From Arthrinium phaeospermum (taxonomy: Eukaryota; Ascomycota; Sordariomycetes; Amphisphaeriales; Apiosporaceae), in assembly GCA_006503535.1 (NCBI GenBank), contig QYRS01000008.1, positions 1,116,001 through 1,180,000 of the forward strand: a stretch of 64,000 nucleotides of DNA, read 5' to 3'. The notes under the pieces were generated by a model, which was not told where the DNA came from, searched no databases, and was given only the letters and a program-made list of their open reading frames with translations. Of the stretch, positions 38,963-51,260 are shown one piece after another. Each line of letters starts with the position of its first letter. Position 1 is the first letter of the stretch. The position numbers and the translations under genes were made by a program.

Positions 38963-40983
38963 ATGGCATCCTCAACCTCCGCCCGCGAGATTCAATCGTT
39001 ATCGGCACAACTTGGGCATATGCTGAACAAGCAATTACAATCCATATGCCAGCTCAACGGGCTCAAGACGAGTGGCATCAAGGCCGATTTGCAGAAGAGA
39101 ATAATAGAAGGTAGGTCGCGCGCGAAGGAGAGAGAGAACAATCACCCCAATCCCCCAACGATTTTGCGCCTGGGGATTATCGCGACGAACACACGTACCT
39201 AAGGGAGAAAGCACTTGAGCAGAAATACCTTGATTGTTGCAGCGTCCAGTCACAACTGCCTGGCATTTACGTTGATTTTACATGGTCGCATGTTCACCGC
39301 GTACCATACCCATTTTTCCGAGTTGGATCAACCAAGCTGACTTTCTCGCTCGTTCATCCAGCCCTCCAGGAAAATCTCCACGCAGACCCAGCATTGTACG
39401 CTCAACTTAGGAGCACGATACAAAGCATGTCATCAAACGGGCGCGGTGGTCACCCACCTCCCCAAAACGGCGCACCAACGCCAGCTCCTTCCAGAGGCGG
39501 CGGCGCCTACGGCACCAGCCCTGGTATTCCGCCCGTTGCGTCGACCTACACCAACGGATACCCCCCGTACGGATATGGCGGCCAGAATCGAGGCTTTGGA
39601 GGCGCGTCTGCTGCGTCCAAGACGAGTAAGTCGCATGTGGCAGTCGTGCGAAGGCGTCCTCTCTAATGTTGTATATCAGTGCTCCAGTTCAAGCCAAGTC
39701 CGTTTTATACCATACAGTCCCAAATCGGGAATGTCCGCACCTGTGATGGTAAGTCTTTCTCCGGTTTAGCAAGCACAAGTGCTGATACGAAATGCAGCCA
39801 TGGCCCAGCATCGCAATTCTATTCACTTCGCACTGAAGATTAGCGACAACCCATCTCTTCTGCAATGCGTAAACGACAAGACTACCAAGGTTATGGTATT
39901 CTGCGCTGCCGAAGATCAAGGCGTTCAGGAAGTCGCGTTTCCGCATCAATCGGAGCTCAAGGTCAACGGCGGAGAGATCAAGGCGAACCTGCGGGGTCTA
40001 AAAGGAAAGCCGGGCTCGACGCGACCGGTCGATATCACCGGTTCGCTGCGCCTGGACAAGCATTCCTACGTGAACAACATTGAGTTCACTTATGCGCTGA
40101 CTCAGAAGGTGAAGAAGAATCCGCAAGCACCAGTGAGCCATTCAGACCTCCGCCATGCCCATGTGCGGGAAGTGACGCTTTCTGGAGTTTCGAATGGTTC
40201 TAATTCAAGCGGAAGAGTGCTGACTTTTTCTGTTTGTAGAAGTTCTTCCTCGCAGTGTACCTCTGTCGGGCCGTTCCCGTCGAGGAGCTTGTCACCAAGA
40301 TTCAGGGGCGACGGATCAACAAGGAGTCGGTGATTCAAGAGCTCACCAAGGCCGCCAACGACCCGGATGTGGTAGCGACATCACAAGTTCTCTCTCTCAA
40401 GTGTCCTCTGAGCTACACCCGGCTTCGGGCGCCATGCCGGTCGACTTCGTGCAACCACGTGCAGTGCTTTGATGCCACGTCATATCTTCAGCTCCAGGAG
40501 CAAGGTCCCCAGTGGATTTGTCCCATTTGCAACAAGCCTGCGACGTTTGAGAATCTAGCTATCGATCAGTATGTGAAGGATATCCTGGACCGTACCTCGG
40601 AGTCTACAGAGCAGGTCACGATCGAACCTGACGGCCAATGGAGGGCGCAAGCCAGCAGCGAACCTGAGCCCAAGAGGCCCAGATACTCGAGCGGAGTCAA
40701 TGCAAGCGTCATAGATGATGACGACGACGAGGAGGTAGTGCCACTGGATAGCTTCAGCCTCCAGAGCGCCCGCAATACGCAAACCCCGAACCAGTCGCTA
40801 TTTGGAACACCGGGCTCGGCGCAGGGCAATGGATCGGCAACAGGAAATCGGAAGCGGCCAGCGGAAGTTATTGACTTGACGCTGAGCGACGACGATGACG
40901 AGCCGGTGCGAGCACCCAAGCGTCAGAACGCGGGCCAGATGCCTAGTCTAGGCGCCAACATCCCCAAGTTCCAGTACTCATAA
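38963..40983 (+). CDS. SIZ1: SUMO E3 ligase, Siz/PIAS family (SAP, PINIT, SP-RING)
   Basis: Nuclear ligase that transfers SUMO from Ubc9 to targets such as septins, PCNA and DNA-repair proteins. Exons 38963-39110, 39362-39625, 39680-39748, 39798-40132 and 40240-40983; introns 251, 54, 49 and 107 bp; 519 residues. An N-terminal SAP domain (LNGLKTSGIKADLQKRIIE) is followed by a Gly/Pro/Ser linker, then a PINIT domain starting at LQFKPSPFYTIQSQIG and running to TYALTQK. The SP-RING (~327-370) has CPLSYTRLRAPCRSTSCNHVQCFD and WICPICNKPA, i.e. the C/H zinc ligands. A SUMO-interacting motif VIDLTLSDDDDE lies at ~482-493. All four introns close in frame. Shorter than yeast Siz1 but similar to S. pombe Pli1 in build. 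Confidence 0.94.
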
Positions 40984-42026
40984 GAGCGAGACTCATAAGA
41001 GCGAGTGGTACGAGGACGGGGGAGCACAAAAGGATGAAGACATTTTGCATGGAATTGGCGTTTCTGGCATGGCATAATAGGGCAAGCATGTATATTTCGC
41101 AAGGGGGAAATGGCATCGGAGTTTATACCGCGATGTATTCCGTTCGGCGTGGCTTGAGCATTTGCAAGTAGCCAAGCTGCATGTGCTATGGACGAGAAAT
41201 ATGGTTTATTGCAGCTCCCTAGACGTAATCCGTCCCTCAGTTATGAAGCAATAAAGATGGACCAGACAGACGTTAAGCGACTTTTGGTGTTTATTCCCTC
41301 CTGTTTCAGTATTTATTCTACATTATCCTAATGTCTTACATATAAGGGATGGAGTAATCGCTTACTCGAGAAGTTTTCATTATAACAAGACGGCCATGGT
41401 CGGATCTTGATCGATATAGTCGAATTGCCGATCAGCGACAGGGACCCCTATTAGAGCTTATGTGAAGCTGGCCAGACCAGGTACATGCATCAACTGATTG
41501 ATTGACTGATGGCTGGAGCTAGCCCGGGAACCGACCTAGGGGACTTTTACCATCACCTGGGGACCCTGCCTTAGGTACTTAGTACCTAGGCTGTTCGTCA
41601 GTGGCCCCACTAATCATCACAGGCGCAATTGATTGATTTGATGCCCCAACAAGACAGCGCCTGGGTGGCATAGCTTCAGCCCTGCGCCGTTGCAAGCCCT
41701 CAGCCTCGACATTTGGATGCCATCATCCAGACATATGTAGTCAATGTATGCGCCTGTTTTCCTAATCCCACCAGATACCACCAACTGACACAATCAGCAG
41801 TCATTCGCCCGTCCACAAGCATACAGCCAGCCATACATACATTATAAGCCAGGCCCTTCCCTTCAGAGCTCCTCGGACCCGGGCACTCTCTGTCTGCTGC
41901 TCGTCCCTCCCCCCACGCGCGCATAGCATCCCACCCACACTCGATGCGCCTACGCTCACATCTTCCACCCCGCCGCCGCCTGCCGCTGCTTTTGTCGATC
42001 ACGCCCGCGCCCACGACGACGACGCC
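40984..42026. other. Intergenic between SIZ1 and TRS33
   Basis: SIZ1 3' flank and TRS33 promoter. A small tandem duplication GAGCGAGACTCATAAGAGCGAG follows the SIZ1 stop. Nothing else supported. Confidence 0.55.
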
Positions 42027-42861
42027 ATGTCCAACTTCGACCAGCCGCTCCCTCCGTTCAACGCCTCGGACCCCACCGCCTCCTTCCTCAGCTCCTCATG
42101 CCTCGACTTCCTGCTCATAGAGATCGTGCCCATGGCGTACCGTGTCGCCAACGAGGTCGACGCGGCGGCCTCGGCCTCGGACTCCTCCTCGTCGCCGCCG
42201 CCGCCCAAGAGCAGCAGCGGCGAGACGACGGTGACGAGTCCCGGGGCGGCAGCGGATAGCTCCATAGCCGCGGCGCGGCCGGGCGGCGGGAGACTGGACG
42301 AGGAGGAGGAGCGCGATGCCGTGTTCTACCGGCTCGAGACGCTGGGGTACCGAGTCGGGTTGGGTCTGGTGGAACGGTATGCCCTACGTTGTCTTGTCTA
42401 TACTCTACTGAAACTATACTGACTTTTGCCCCCGCCACACAGCTTCTCCCGCGACCGCCCTCGCTTCAACGATACCCTCGACGTCATCAAGTTTCTCTGC
42501 AAAGACCTCTGGACCCTCGTCTTCAAGAAGCAGATCGACAACCTCAAGACCAACCACCGCGGCGTCTACGTGCTGACCGACAACGCCTTCCGGCCGCTTG
42601 CCCGCATGAGCACAGAAACGGGCGGCCAGGCCGTCCTCAAGGCGCAACCGGTAGGTTTCCCCCTTTCTTCTCCTTACCCCATCCGTATATACGGGATTAC
42701 TGACCTTGTGGGTGTCGTGGCATTTCTAGTTTTTGTGGTTTCCCTGTGGCATAGTAAGAGGTGCGCTGGCCGCTCTAGGAATCAACGCCACAGTACAAGC
42801 AGAGACGAGCGAGCTACCGGGGGCGGTGTTCCAGATAAAGACACTGCCCTCCAAGTCGTGA
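42027..42861 (+). CDS. TRS33: TRAPP complex subunit Trs33 (TRAPPC6)
   Basis: Core subunit of the TRAPP Rab exchange/tethering complexes at the Golgi. Exons 42027-42376, 42443-42650 and 42730-42861; introns 66 and 79 bp; 229 residues. Family blocks are LDFLLIEIVPMAYRV, FYRLETLGYRVGLGLVERFS across intron 1, FNDTLDVIKFLCKDLWTLVFKKQIDNLKTNHRGVYVL (only the start and end quoted as landmarks) and FLWFPCGIVRGALAALGI after intron 2, where the central Cys is the residue that neighbouring TRAPP folds palmitoylate. Residues ~45-95 are a Ser/Ala/Pro/Gly-rich insertion after the first helix that is not part of the core fold and is common in fungal versions. Confidence 0.93.
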
Positions 42862-43461
42862 AAGGCTTCTTTAGGTATCTGTAATGGTTTCAAAATAGAG
42901 GAATGGGTTAGATCCAGGTACATATATACATGCTTGGTGATTAAGCGGGCGGCGGCATCGGGTGCATTTGCGCAGGGAGTCTGGGGCGTTTATGGCGTTG
43001 ATATTGACGATATCTACAAGAAGGCCTATAAAATAATGTACTTTCCGCCAGCACGATCATTCTATGTGCGGGTTCCAATGATCACGCGGCCTCGTCTCCT
43101 TCATTACCCAGAATTACCACCACCTTCCGACACCGACGGTTACGGTATTCTGTCTGTCTTGGCTGTCCTTCCTCGATACGGGGTCATGGCGACGGGAGCG
43201 TTCACGGAAATGGTGTCATTACTCGAGTGGACCGAGGCCTAAATCAGAAAAAAACACATCACAGCCTGTCGCGAGGAATCAAACAATCAGTCACTGGTTC
43301 TCAATAGCGCGCGAGCTGTTATTTGCTGTTGTTTCTCCTTTTATACACACCCTCAGCCGCTCAGTGGCAGCTTTCCGTGTGTCCCAAAACCAATTCGTGA
43401 ATCATCAATAGTTCGCGCACAAGTTACGCCCAGGGCGTATTAAGGGTAGTGGGGGAATTAT
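42862..43461. other. Convergent 3' flanks of TRS33 and MDH
   Basis: A 102-codon frame at 42934-43242 has no recognisable family signature, sits directly between two stop codons and is treated as chance. Confidence 0.5.
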
Positions 43462-44825
43462 TTACTTCTGAGGGGGGTTGTGGGCAAAGGTGACGCCCTT
43501 GGTGATGTTGTCCTTCAAGCCCGCAGTGCAAGCCTCCAGCAGCTTCTTCTCCTTCTCGGTGATGTTGCCCAAGACATTGGTGGCCTTCTCAGCGCCGTTA
43601 GGCTATTGAGGGGATAATTAGCTAAGTCACGACAAAATCCGGCATGTGCACTTACGCCAAGCTCGATAGGGACCGAGAAAAAGTCGCAGCCAGTCTTCTC
43701 GGCGATCTCCTTGCCGCCGGGCACACCAGGCAGGTACACGAAGCTGGGCTCGATAAGACCCTTCTCGCCCTTGGCAGCCTTGAGAACCTTCTCGGCGAAC
43801 CTGTTATCGTGTTAGCAAGTTGGAAAACACAATCGCTTTTTTTTACTTACCGGTAACCGGCGTAAGCCATAGACAGGGTAGCGGAGCCAGCACCGTCCTT
43901 GGCCTTGACGACCTCATCACCACCGAACTGAACACGGTTGACAAGAGCATCGTACTTGTCGTCAGGGACGGTGATACCGCTAGGCGAAATTTGGCTGAAG
44001 AGGGGCACAATAGTCTCTCCGGAGTGGCCACCGATGACGGGGATAGTCAGCTCGGAGCCAGTCTTCTTGCCGGCAATCTCGGCAACGAAAGTCTCGGCAC
44101 GGACGATGTCGAGAGTAGTGACACCGAAGAGCTTCTGTGCGTTGAAGACACCCTTGGCCTTCAGGACCTCTGCGGCGATGGGGACTGTCGAGTTGACAGG
44201 GTTGGAGATCACGAGGATGAAAGCCTTGGGGGCAACCTCGGCAGCAATCTCGATCAAGCCCTTGACAATGCCGGCGTTGATCTTGAACAGATCATCTCGG
44301 GTCATGCCGGGCTTGCCTGTAGGATGGCAACATGATTAGCTAAGACACCTCAGGGAAACATAAGCTTGGCAACGCTCGGGTACTTACGGGGAATACCAGC
44401 GGGGATGATGATGATGTCGGCGTCCTTCATGGCGGCCTTGCCACCGTCATCCTTGGGGAGGTAGCCAGTGATTTTCTGCAGGTTGTATAAATCATCAGTG
44501 GACAAGTCCGAGGCGACCTGGAGCTCCTGGATGGCAACTTACGGCTGTGGAGGAGATGTGGGAGAGATCGGCAGCGACACCGGGGGTGTTCACGACATCG
44601 TAGAGAGCGAGCTCATCGACGAGGGGGCAGAGCTTCATAAGCAGGGAGAGAGGCTAGCCGAGGTGTCAGAGGTTAGCTCAAAGTGTTCCTGTGTCCCAGG
44701 TGGTGGGGGTGGTGTAGTACCTGGCCAATGCCGCCGGAAGCTCCAGCAATGACTACATGATGATTAGCAGGTCGGTGGCATGTTTGTCAGGGTAGTCGGG
44801 CGATATCCATACCAGCTTTAACCAT
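43462..44825 (-). CDS. NAD-malate dehydrogenase, cytosolic-type
   Basis: Interconverts malate and oxaloacetate with NAD(H). Exons 44825-44813, 44752-44721, 44653-44543, 44475-44388, 44316-43851, 43800-43656 and 43602-43462; introns of 50-71 bp; 331 residues. The 13-nt first exon encodes only MVKA plus one base. [15 protein letters not shown] gives the dinucleotide-binding GxxGxxG right at the N terminus, with no mitochondrial presequence. Further blocks are [59 protein letters not shown] and the active-site His in [12 protein letters not shown]. The C terminus (NPPQK) is not a clear PTS1, and no TGA-CTA readthrough context follows the TAA stop. A peroxisomal isoform is therefore not evident. 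Family and compartment call are based on these landmarks. Confidence 0.95.
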
Positions 44826-46998
44826 ATTTGCGGTTGGTGTTGGTGATTCGAGGTTTGGGTTGGCGTTGAAGTGGGGAAATAAGGATGCGATCTAAGGCGG
44901 GGTGCAGACAGGTCAACGTCACTGTTCGCGGGCGGGTATCTGGGTATCTTGAAGGAGGAAATGAAGAGATGGAGATGGAATAGAATCAGAGTCCAGGACA
45001 GGAGGGTGGAAGGCCAAACTTTATACCGTTCTCCTGAAGCAGGCCTGTCAGAAGACACACACGCACCTACCTAGTTTTATATCTGTGATTTTTTTCACTG
45101 CTCAGATCTCCGGGGGATTCGGTTCTGGACAAAAAGAGGGACTTTGGAGAGGATGAAGGGGGGATAGTCAGAATGGCGGGGCACTTTTATGGAGTGAGGG
45201 AAGCACCAACACTCTGGAAACGGGCTCTGGGGAGGGAAGGAAGGGGCAAGAGTAGGGGCGTGATAGGCAAAGTAGGGGCACAAACACAGGCACAGGGGGG
45301 GAAGCTCTGGCTTGGAGAGGGGGAGCTCTGAGCTCTGGGAAGCTTCCCAGCCTAATTCTACGCCTACCACTGCCCGCCCAGGCTAGTGCATCCTCCCACC
45401 TCTGGCCTATGATTAGGGGGCAGCCCCCAAAGAAGTTTCGGGTCAAGCGGGGGAAATAAGCAAGAAGGGCGTTGGCTCTACTTGGCTCTACCCCGCCGTC
45501 AAGGTACACGGGAAATATCCAAGGCAGTATGCATGTATCCAGCCATGCGCCGGTTGCTTATCAGCGGGCAGGGCCTGGATCACCTGGAGCATCAAACACG
45601 CACTGATGGACGACTGGACGACTGGGCTGTCGGGAACCTCCCGTGTTAGAGAGACCGGGTTCAATGGCCAGCAGACGGAACGTGCCTCGTCCACCGCCGG
45701 CTATTTGTTTGCAATCTCCCCGGCCCTTCGTCGCAGTCCATGGATACTTGAGAAAACGCCCAGAAATGCTATTTGCGGCATGAAACAGCTTCACAACAAA
45801 ACCACTAACATTTGAAGACATGTTCTTTTTTTGCGTTGTTGTGTCTGATCCAGAAAAACCGGACCCGACTACACCCAAACTTACTAACCGATTTGCTAAC
45901 TATTTGATGACCACTTACGGCATATGATCTGTATCCCATACGATTGCTACCTACTACTATTAGCCGAAGCGTACGAGTGGTTTTCTTGAGTAATAGTACC
46001 CGAGGGCGGGAGAGGCCGATCACGAGTCAAACGGCAAACGGCTATACCTACCAGAGAGACAGACAGAACCTCGGTCTATTTGGTTGCTCTGCTAGGTAGA
46101 GCTCTGTCCAGCTCAACTACAGCTTCGGGACTGGGCGCCGTTGACCAATGAGTGGTAGCTATTGTAGACGGGTTTTATAGGAACCCGGGCTAGGCATTGG
46201 GAGGTCTCGCAACAAAATTGTCACGGGCATATCGGGGCATTGCTTTTTGGTCTCCAACGTGCATGGAGGCTTGTGACAATTCGCTCCTCGACTAGGCAAA
46301 TGCGTCATGGTGCAAGGTGAAGCTCAACAGTTTCACCGGCCCACTGCCAAGGCGAATATTCAGGCGGGAGAAGCATCCTCTCGAGCTCCTGAGGCCGAGC
46401 TTCAACACAACGCCAAGGACCAGCTGCTATTACAGGAATCATGATGATCCAGGTGACGTTCCCATGTTCCTCCTACCGTGCCACCGTCCTACATACCTGC
46501 GTACCGGATATGCCGCAAGACCCCCACGGCATATCAGATCGCCGCTCCTTCTCAGGGATACGGTACGAAACAACTTCCACGCCGAAAATAGCAATACCCA
46601 CCACGGTGTGACCAATTAACCTTACTTCAATGATACCCCCGAGTTGATCCAATGGACAAACGCATGCACGCATGGCATAGTCCATTGGGTTTTACATTTT
46701 TCTATCGTTTGAGGACAATTTTGAAGGCATCGCCCATTCTTTGACATGGCATAGTTTCAATTATCAGTGATGCAACATATAATGCGCAGGGCGAGGGTTC
46801 GTCAGCATTGGCGCCAGTGTGGTGTCAAAGGATTCTCATTTTGGGTTTGCATCTACACCGACACATAACCATGTGTCGTAGTTGCTAGTAAAATATGCAA
46901 CCGGGTTGTTCGCCAGCCTGACCCCTTATATAAGAAAGCCATGTTTCCATCAGACCGTCATGCTTATACATCAATCCGTACTCCTAAAGAAGAATGGT
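44826..46998. other. MDH upstream region and eL28 3' flank
   Basis: About 2.2 kb. No supported gene. Part of it is the MDH promoter; frames on both strands are short and compositionally random. Confidence 0.55.
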
Positions 46999-47720
46999 TT
47001 ACGACTCCTCGGAAGCGGCAGCGGCCTTCTTGGCCTTGTTGCCGCGGAGCTTCTGCTGGGGCTCGGGCTTGACGGGGCGCTGGGAGCGGCGGATGGCAGA
47101 GACGCGCTGGACGGCGACCTCACGGAGATCGGGGCGGTAGCTGTTCTTGGCGGTCTGGTTGGCAACGGCCTTGTAGGTGCTGCAAGGAGGTGATGCATTA
47201 GTACTTTTCGACGCCCTCAAACCTGATTCCGGGAGCGATTTCAACTTACTTGCGGGCGGACTTGCCACCGTGGTATGTGGTGGAGGTGACGTTGGAGCCG
47301 GGCTTCTGGCTGGAAGAGGTCTTCTTGCTCAGGATCTTGACACCACCGTTCTCGGCAGCGGCGACACCGAGGGCCTTCTCGTTGACGAAACCGGCATACT
47401 GTAGACCAATTGTCAGCCCATGCGCCCTCGTTGCGTTGCGTTGCGCGCTGCGACTGGAAGCGCGGAGGGACGGTCAATCGCTTACCTTGCGGGTGTGCAG
47501 GTTCTTCAGGTTAAGGGGGTCGCGAGAGAAACGGACACCACCACCGGTGCGGCGGGAGACAACGTAAGCGTTGTTGTTACCTGTTGGCGGAAAAATCGTT
47601 AATATTTCGAGATTCCTCAAATTCGACAAAACTTCCCACAGCACGGGAGCGACGAGGAAAAAACTCACGGACGATCTCCCAGATCAGATCCGACGAAATC
47701 TGGTTGCTGACGGTGGCCAT
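46999..47720 (-). CDS. 60S ribosomal protein eL28
   Basis: Structural protein of the large ribosomal subunit (eL28 is absent from S. cerevisiae but present in filamentous fungi and animals). Exons 47720-47669, 47580-47486, 47398-47250 and 47179-46999; introns 88, 87 and 70 bp; 158 residues. Landmarks are SSDLIWEIVR followed across intron 1 by NNNAYVVSRRTGGG, then FSRDPLNLKNLHTRKYAGF, KTSSSQKPGSN, TYHGGKSARN and YRPDLREVAVQRVSAI. The tail is Lys/Ala-rich. Several short introns are typical of fungal ribosomal protein genes. It shares an ~880-bp upstream region with the divergent DUF2015 gene. Confidence 0.94.
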
Positions 47721-48604
47721 TGTGAATGATTTGACTTGGAAATTCTGCAAGATTTCGGGGTATTCGTTCGACGTTCTGTTTCGTTCCGGGATTTCGAGAA
47801 TATCGTCGCTGAACACTACACAACCCGGATTCCGACTGATGGCTAGATTTCGACGAGACTGTGGGAGTGGCTGTACCCTATCATGCCTGATCAGGGTTAG
47901 TGCTATGGCGATAAGTCCCGCTCGGGATGTGGCGTATGTGGCTCAAGGATACCTCAGCTGCACGGTATCGTACCCAGGTGCCCCCACCACCCTGCAGCAG
48001 CAGCCCCAAGGCCCTTGAGCCAAACTGGATCAGCGGATTGACGGCTTTGACAGGAGCCCGTCCTCTCAGCCGGTTCGAGTTACAGGCTACAGCGCGTGTT
48101 CAGCGCAACGCATTGACGCATTAAGCCCCAAAACTGCTTGGCCTCAAAGGCTGTCGTAAGCAATTTGGGAGGCCATTCGCCATTCGCCGTCTCGCGACAC
48201 TAGGTTGTCCTTTCTAAGCGACTTCTTTTTTCCCTTTTCACCTCCTTCCATCAGGTCCTTTAGACATACAAACTCGAGAGCCATCTATGGCCTGATTACA
48301 AACGTGTCTGTCGTTGCATCTGCACTGACTGTTACACACACGCATCCTCTTCTACACCTCCATTCTTTTTCCATTTGTACAACTTTCCGTTTCGTTTCTT
48401 CAACCTGACAGCTCAGTTCAGCTCGTGTGGATCTTGACCATCCATCCCCGGGTCCATCGGAAAGTCCACATCGAAGCCACCGATACATCATAACTCCCGC
48501 CAGCATTTGGGATAAAAAGCCACTTTATACGGCATAGCAAAAGAGAAGAGCATCGATAAATACTGCGCGAGGCCGACGGAACAACCACCACCACCTCCGC
48601 CAAA
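47721..48604. other. Divergent promoter between eL28 and DUF2015 gene
   Basis: About 0.9 kb. The stretch 48210-48420 is pyrimidine-rich, as expected for a leader and transcription start of the + strand gene. No coding frame supported. Confidence 0.55.
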
Positions 48605-48982
48605 ATGACGTACATGATCTACTCCCTCACCCTGCTGGTCCTCGTCACCGGCACCATCCTCTACTTCACGCGCAGCCGGTGGGAGCACCTGCTGCCCGAC
48701 CTCTCGGGCTCCTGGATGTACTCGCGGCTGCCGGGCAGCTTCACGGGCGACATGGAGGCGGGGCTCTCGAGCAGCACCTTCGACCTCTCGGGCAACGTGG
48801 AGGGCGGCGACGGGCGCGCGGGGCTCGACGACGTGGCCAAGCGCGAGATCCTCAAGATCATGAAGAAGAGGCGCATGCGGTTCGACGATGCCCGCCGCGT
48901 GTATATGGAGCAGCGCTTCAGCGACAACGGCATTGCGGCCGACGGGCGGCCCAAGGACCCCAAGTTCGTCAGCTTCTCGTGA
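48605..48982 (+). CDS. Small single-span membrane protein, DUF2015
   Basis: Intronless, 125 residues. MTYMIYSLTLLVLVTGTILYF is one N-terminal membrane span or uncleaved anchor. The rest is soluble, with a Gly/Ser/Asp loop and a conserved-looking C-terminal block, ILKIMKKRRMRFDDARRVY then FSDNGIAADGRPKDPKFVSFS. I recognise this end as the fungal DUF2015 family, whose function is unknown. The start fits a CCAAAATG context. Confidence 0.85.
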   Translation: MTYMIYSLTLLVLVTGTILYFTRSRWEHLLPDLSGSWMYSRLPGSFTGDMEAGLSSSTFDLSGNVEGGDGRAGLDDVAKREILKIMKKRRMRFDDARRVYMEQRFSDNGIAADGRPKDPKFVSFS

Positions 48983-50151
48983 AGATGCCTATAGATAAGC
49001 CAGGCTCGGGAGGGCGTGGAAAGCGCCGTAGGAACTCGGCGAAAGCTTACCTCTGTTTGGGACCTGTTTTGTGATATTCTTTTTTGTTTTGTTTGGCGTT
49101 CGGGCGTCCTCGTACGCGGTTCTAATATCCTTGGGAGCGAGGGCCAACGCCAACGTTGGGGCTTAATTATTATACCCGACTTCTCTCTGTCTGCGCCGGA
49201 TTCACCCCTATGGCGTCGAGGGAGGGTTCAAAACACTCAACCTACTTGTACTATTACTCTGAGATTCAGTTGGGCATCTGCAACCTTTACCTTGCAGCCC
49301 CAAACTACTACATTCGCATCGAGCGAAAGCGATTTCCTTGCATAGCTTCTTAGCACGTCATATTAAGAGAGACGAAACACTTCTACTTCAAACCACAGGT
49401 TTCCTACTGCTGTGATGTTCCCCGATACATTCACTGTGATGCTTCGATGTGATGAGTGTATACCTATGCATTGTGTCTTTGCTGCGCGTAATAAGAGGTA
49501 TAATAAATCAGTCAAATACAAAATTCCCAGTTCTCATAGGGTGATTCAGTGAATACTGTATTCGCATGTTATATTGTTAGTTATGAACGTCTGATACATA
49601 ATTGGGTATAGTTATCTGTCCCTGGGGACCATGCAATCCATCTTCTTTTGGCTGTAGCTTACAACCCCATGTCTTCGCTATCGACTCTCGGTGTCAGCAT
49701 CTACTCTTCTTAGGTTGAATACAAATGTCTCGAGAGGGAGTAGTGGAAATTTCTGGAATAACCACTAGAACAGGAAGGAATAAACATCGAAAGTCGCTTA
49801 CCTCGGTCTGTGTAGGTTGAGCCATCTTTCAGCCGCTGCACGTGCAACATGCTGGTGTCCACCCCCGAAGAAGCATGGGTTTATCCGCTCACATTTAGTA
49901 TTCCCAACACCCATCGTCCAGCGGGGCTACTAGGGTCTGTGGACCATCCGGTATCTGTACGTCCGTCATACGATGGCGGTGTCTCGCCGTCGGTACTGCT
50001 AGCATCCTCGACGCGGTTGCGCATGCATTCATTCTGGGAAACAGCTTCGCGGACCAACGAGAAAGAATGCATTTGGGACGGTGCGCCACCGGCGGAGAGC
50101 CCCTGCGAACGGCGCCCTCTTCTTTCGCCTGTGCGGCGGTGGAACGTCCCT
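48983..50151. other. Convergent 3' flanks of DUF2015 gene and ERG3
   Basis: About 1.2 kb, AT-richer around 49360-49620. The long + strand frame starting at 49849 is antisense to ERG3 over most of its length and is not supported. Confidence 0.55.
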
Positions 50152-51260
50152 TCAGTCGTTCTTCTTGACATCCACGGGGTCGTATGTCCGGTCATCCTCG
50201 CCCTCGACTTCGGTGACCATCTGCTCCGTCTCCCGGACCTGCTTGTCCCACTCGCGGCCGCTCGTCTTCTGGTCCCGCCGGAAGAGCTCCGCGTTGGGCC
50301 GGCGGTAGCTGCCGCCCAGGCGGTCCCAGAGCGTGGTGTACTGGCCGTAGTTGTAGTTGAAGTAGAGGTGGTGCAGGGCGTGGCAGGCGGCGCCGTTGAC
50401 GAGGGGGCTGTCGGCGACGTACTCGCCGTCGTGGATGAGGATGGTCCAGAGGTTGACGAAGACGAAGAGGGCGACGTACGCCAGCTTCTGCAGCGGGAAG
50501 AGGAAGGGGAAGGCGTGGTAGGGGAGGGACTGCGCGAAGCCGTCGAGCGGGTGGAAGGCGTGCGAGGCGTAGGGGGTCGGCATGATCCAGCGGTGGTGCG
50601 GCTTGTGCAGCGTCTTGTAGACGAGCCGGTGGTGCAGGCCGCGGTGGATCCAGTAGATGAAGAAGTCGGTAAAGAGCAGGAAGAAGGGGAACTGCACCAC
50701 GTTGTACCAGAGCCCCGGCCCGGCCTCGGTCAGGTCGTAGAGCTTGCTGTACCCTCGCACCTCGGCCAGGAATAGGGGGGCGGTCAGGAGGGCCATGCCG
50801 AACATGCCCGAGGTCGCCTGCCGCATCTCCAGCCGGATCTGGTTCTTGAGGTACTTGGGGTGCTTCATGGCCCCCTTGTCAAAGACGAAGATATAGGACA
50901 GGGTGGAGAAGCCATAATACGTAAGGAGACCGAATATACTGCATGTTGGGTTAGAGAACAAGTCGCATACAGAGATCACACAGGGACGTCCGCAGCGGCA
51001 AGGACTCACTAGGTGATCAAGAAGAGATTGATGCCCTGCCTACAGATGTTGTCCCGGGCCCAGAGGCTCCCATACGCAGCTGGGCCGGGCTCGATGGAGA
51101 AGAATCTCGTCGCTGGCTCGTACTGCCATGACGAAAAGGCCTGAGCTGCCGAAACATTGGTGGCGGAGGGGAACTCGTAGGGAGCTGGTCGTGCCGGCAG
51201 CAGCTTGGCCCATACGTAGTCGCCTATGAAGGTATCGAACACTTCGTTTACGATGTCCAT
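50152..51260 (-). CDS. ERG3: Sterol C5-desaturase
   Basis: ER di-iron enzyme that introduces the C5=C6 double bond of ergosterol; loss changes azole response in fungi. Exons 51260-51010 and 50938-50152, one 71-bp intron; 345 residues. The start is the ATG of MDIVNEVFDTFIGDYVW; the more upstream in-frame codon is TTG. All three histidine boxes of the fatty-acid-hydroxylase superfamily are present: HRGLHH (~182-187), HKPHH (~195-199) and HALHH (~270-274). Several membrane spans surround them. LWTILIHDGEY and YFNYNYGQYTTLWDRLGGSYR are typical of ERG3. The C-terminal tail is acidic. Fungi often have two ERG3 paralogues; I cannot tell which this is. Confidence 0.95.

Noticed and set aside
42934..43242. 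Plus-strand frame of 102 codons between TRS33 and MDH
   Set aside because: Located in convergent 3' flanks, with no family features or plausible promoter.
49849..50775. Plus-strand open frame of 308 codons
   Set aside because: Mostly antisense to ERG3, whose three histidine boxes settle the coding strand.
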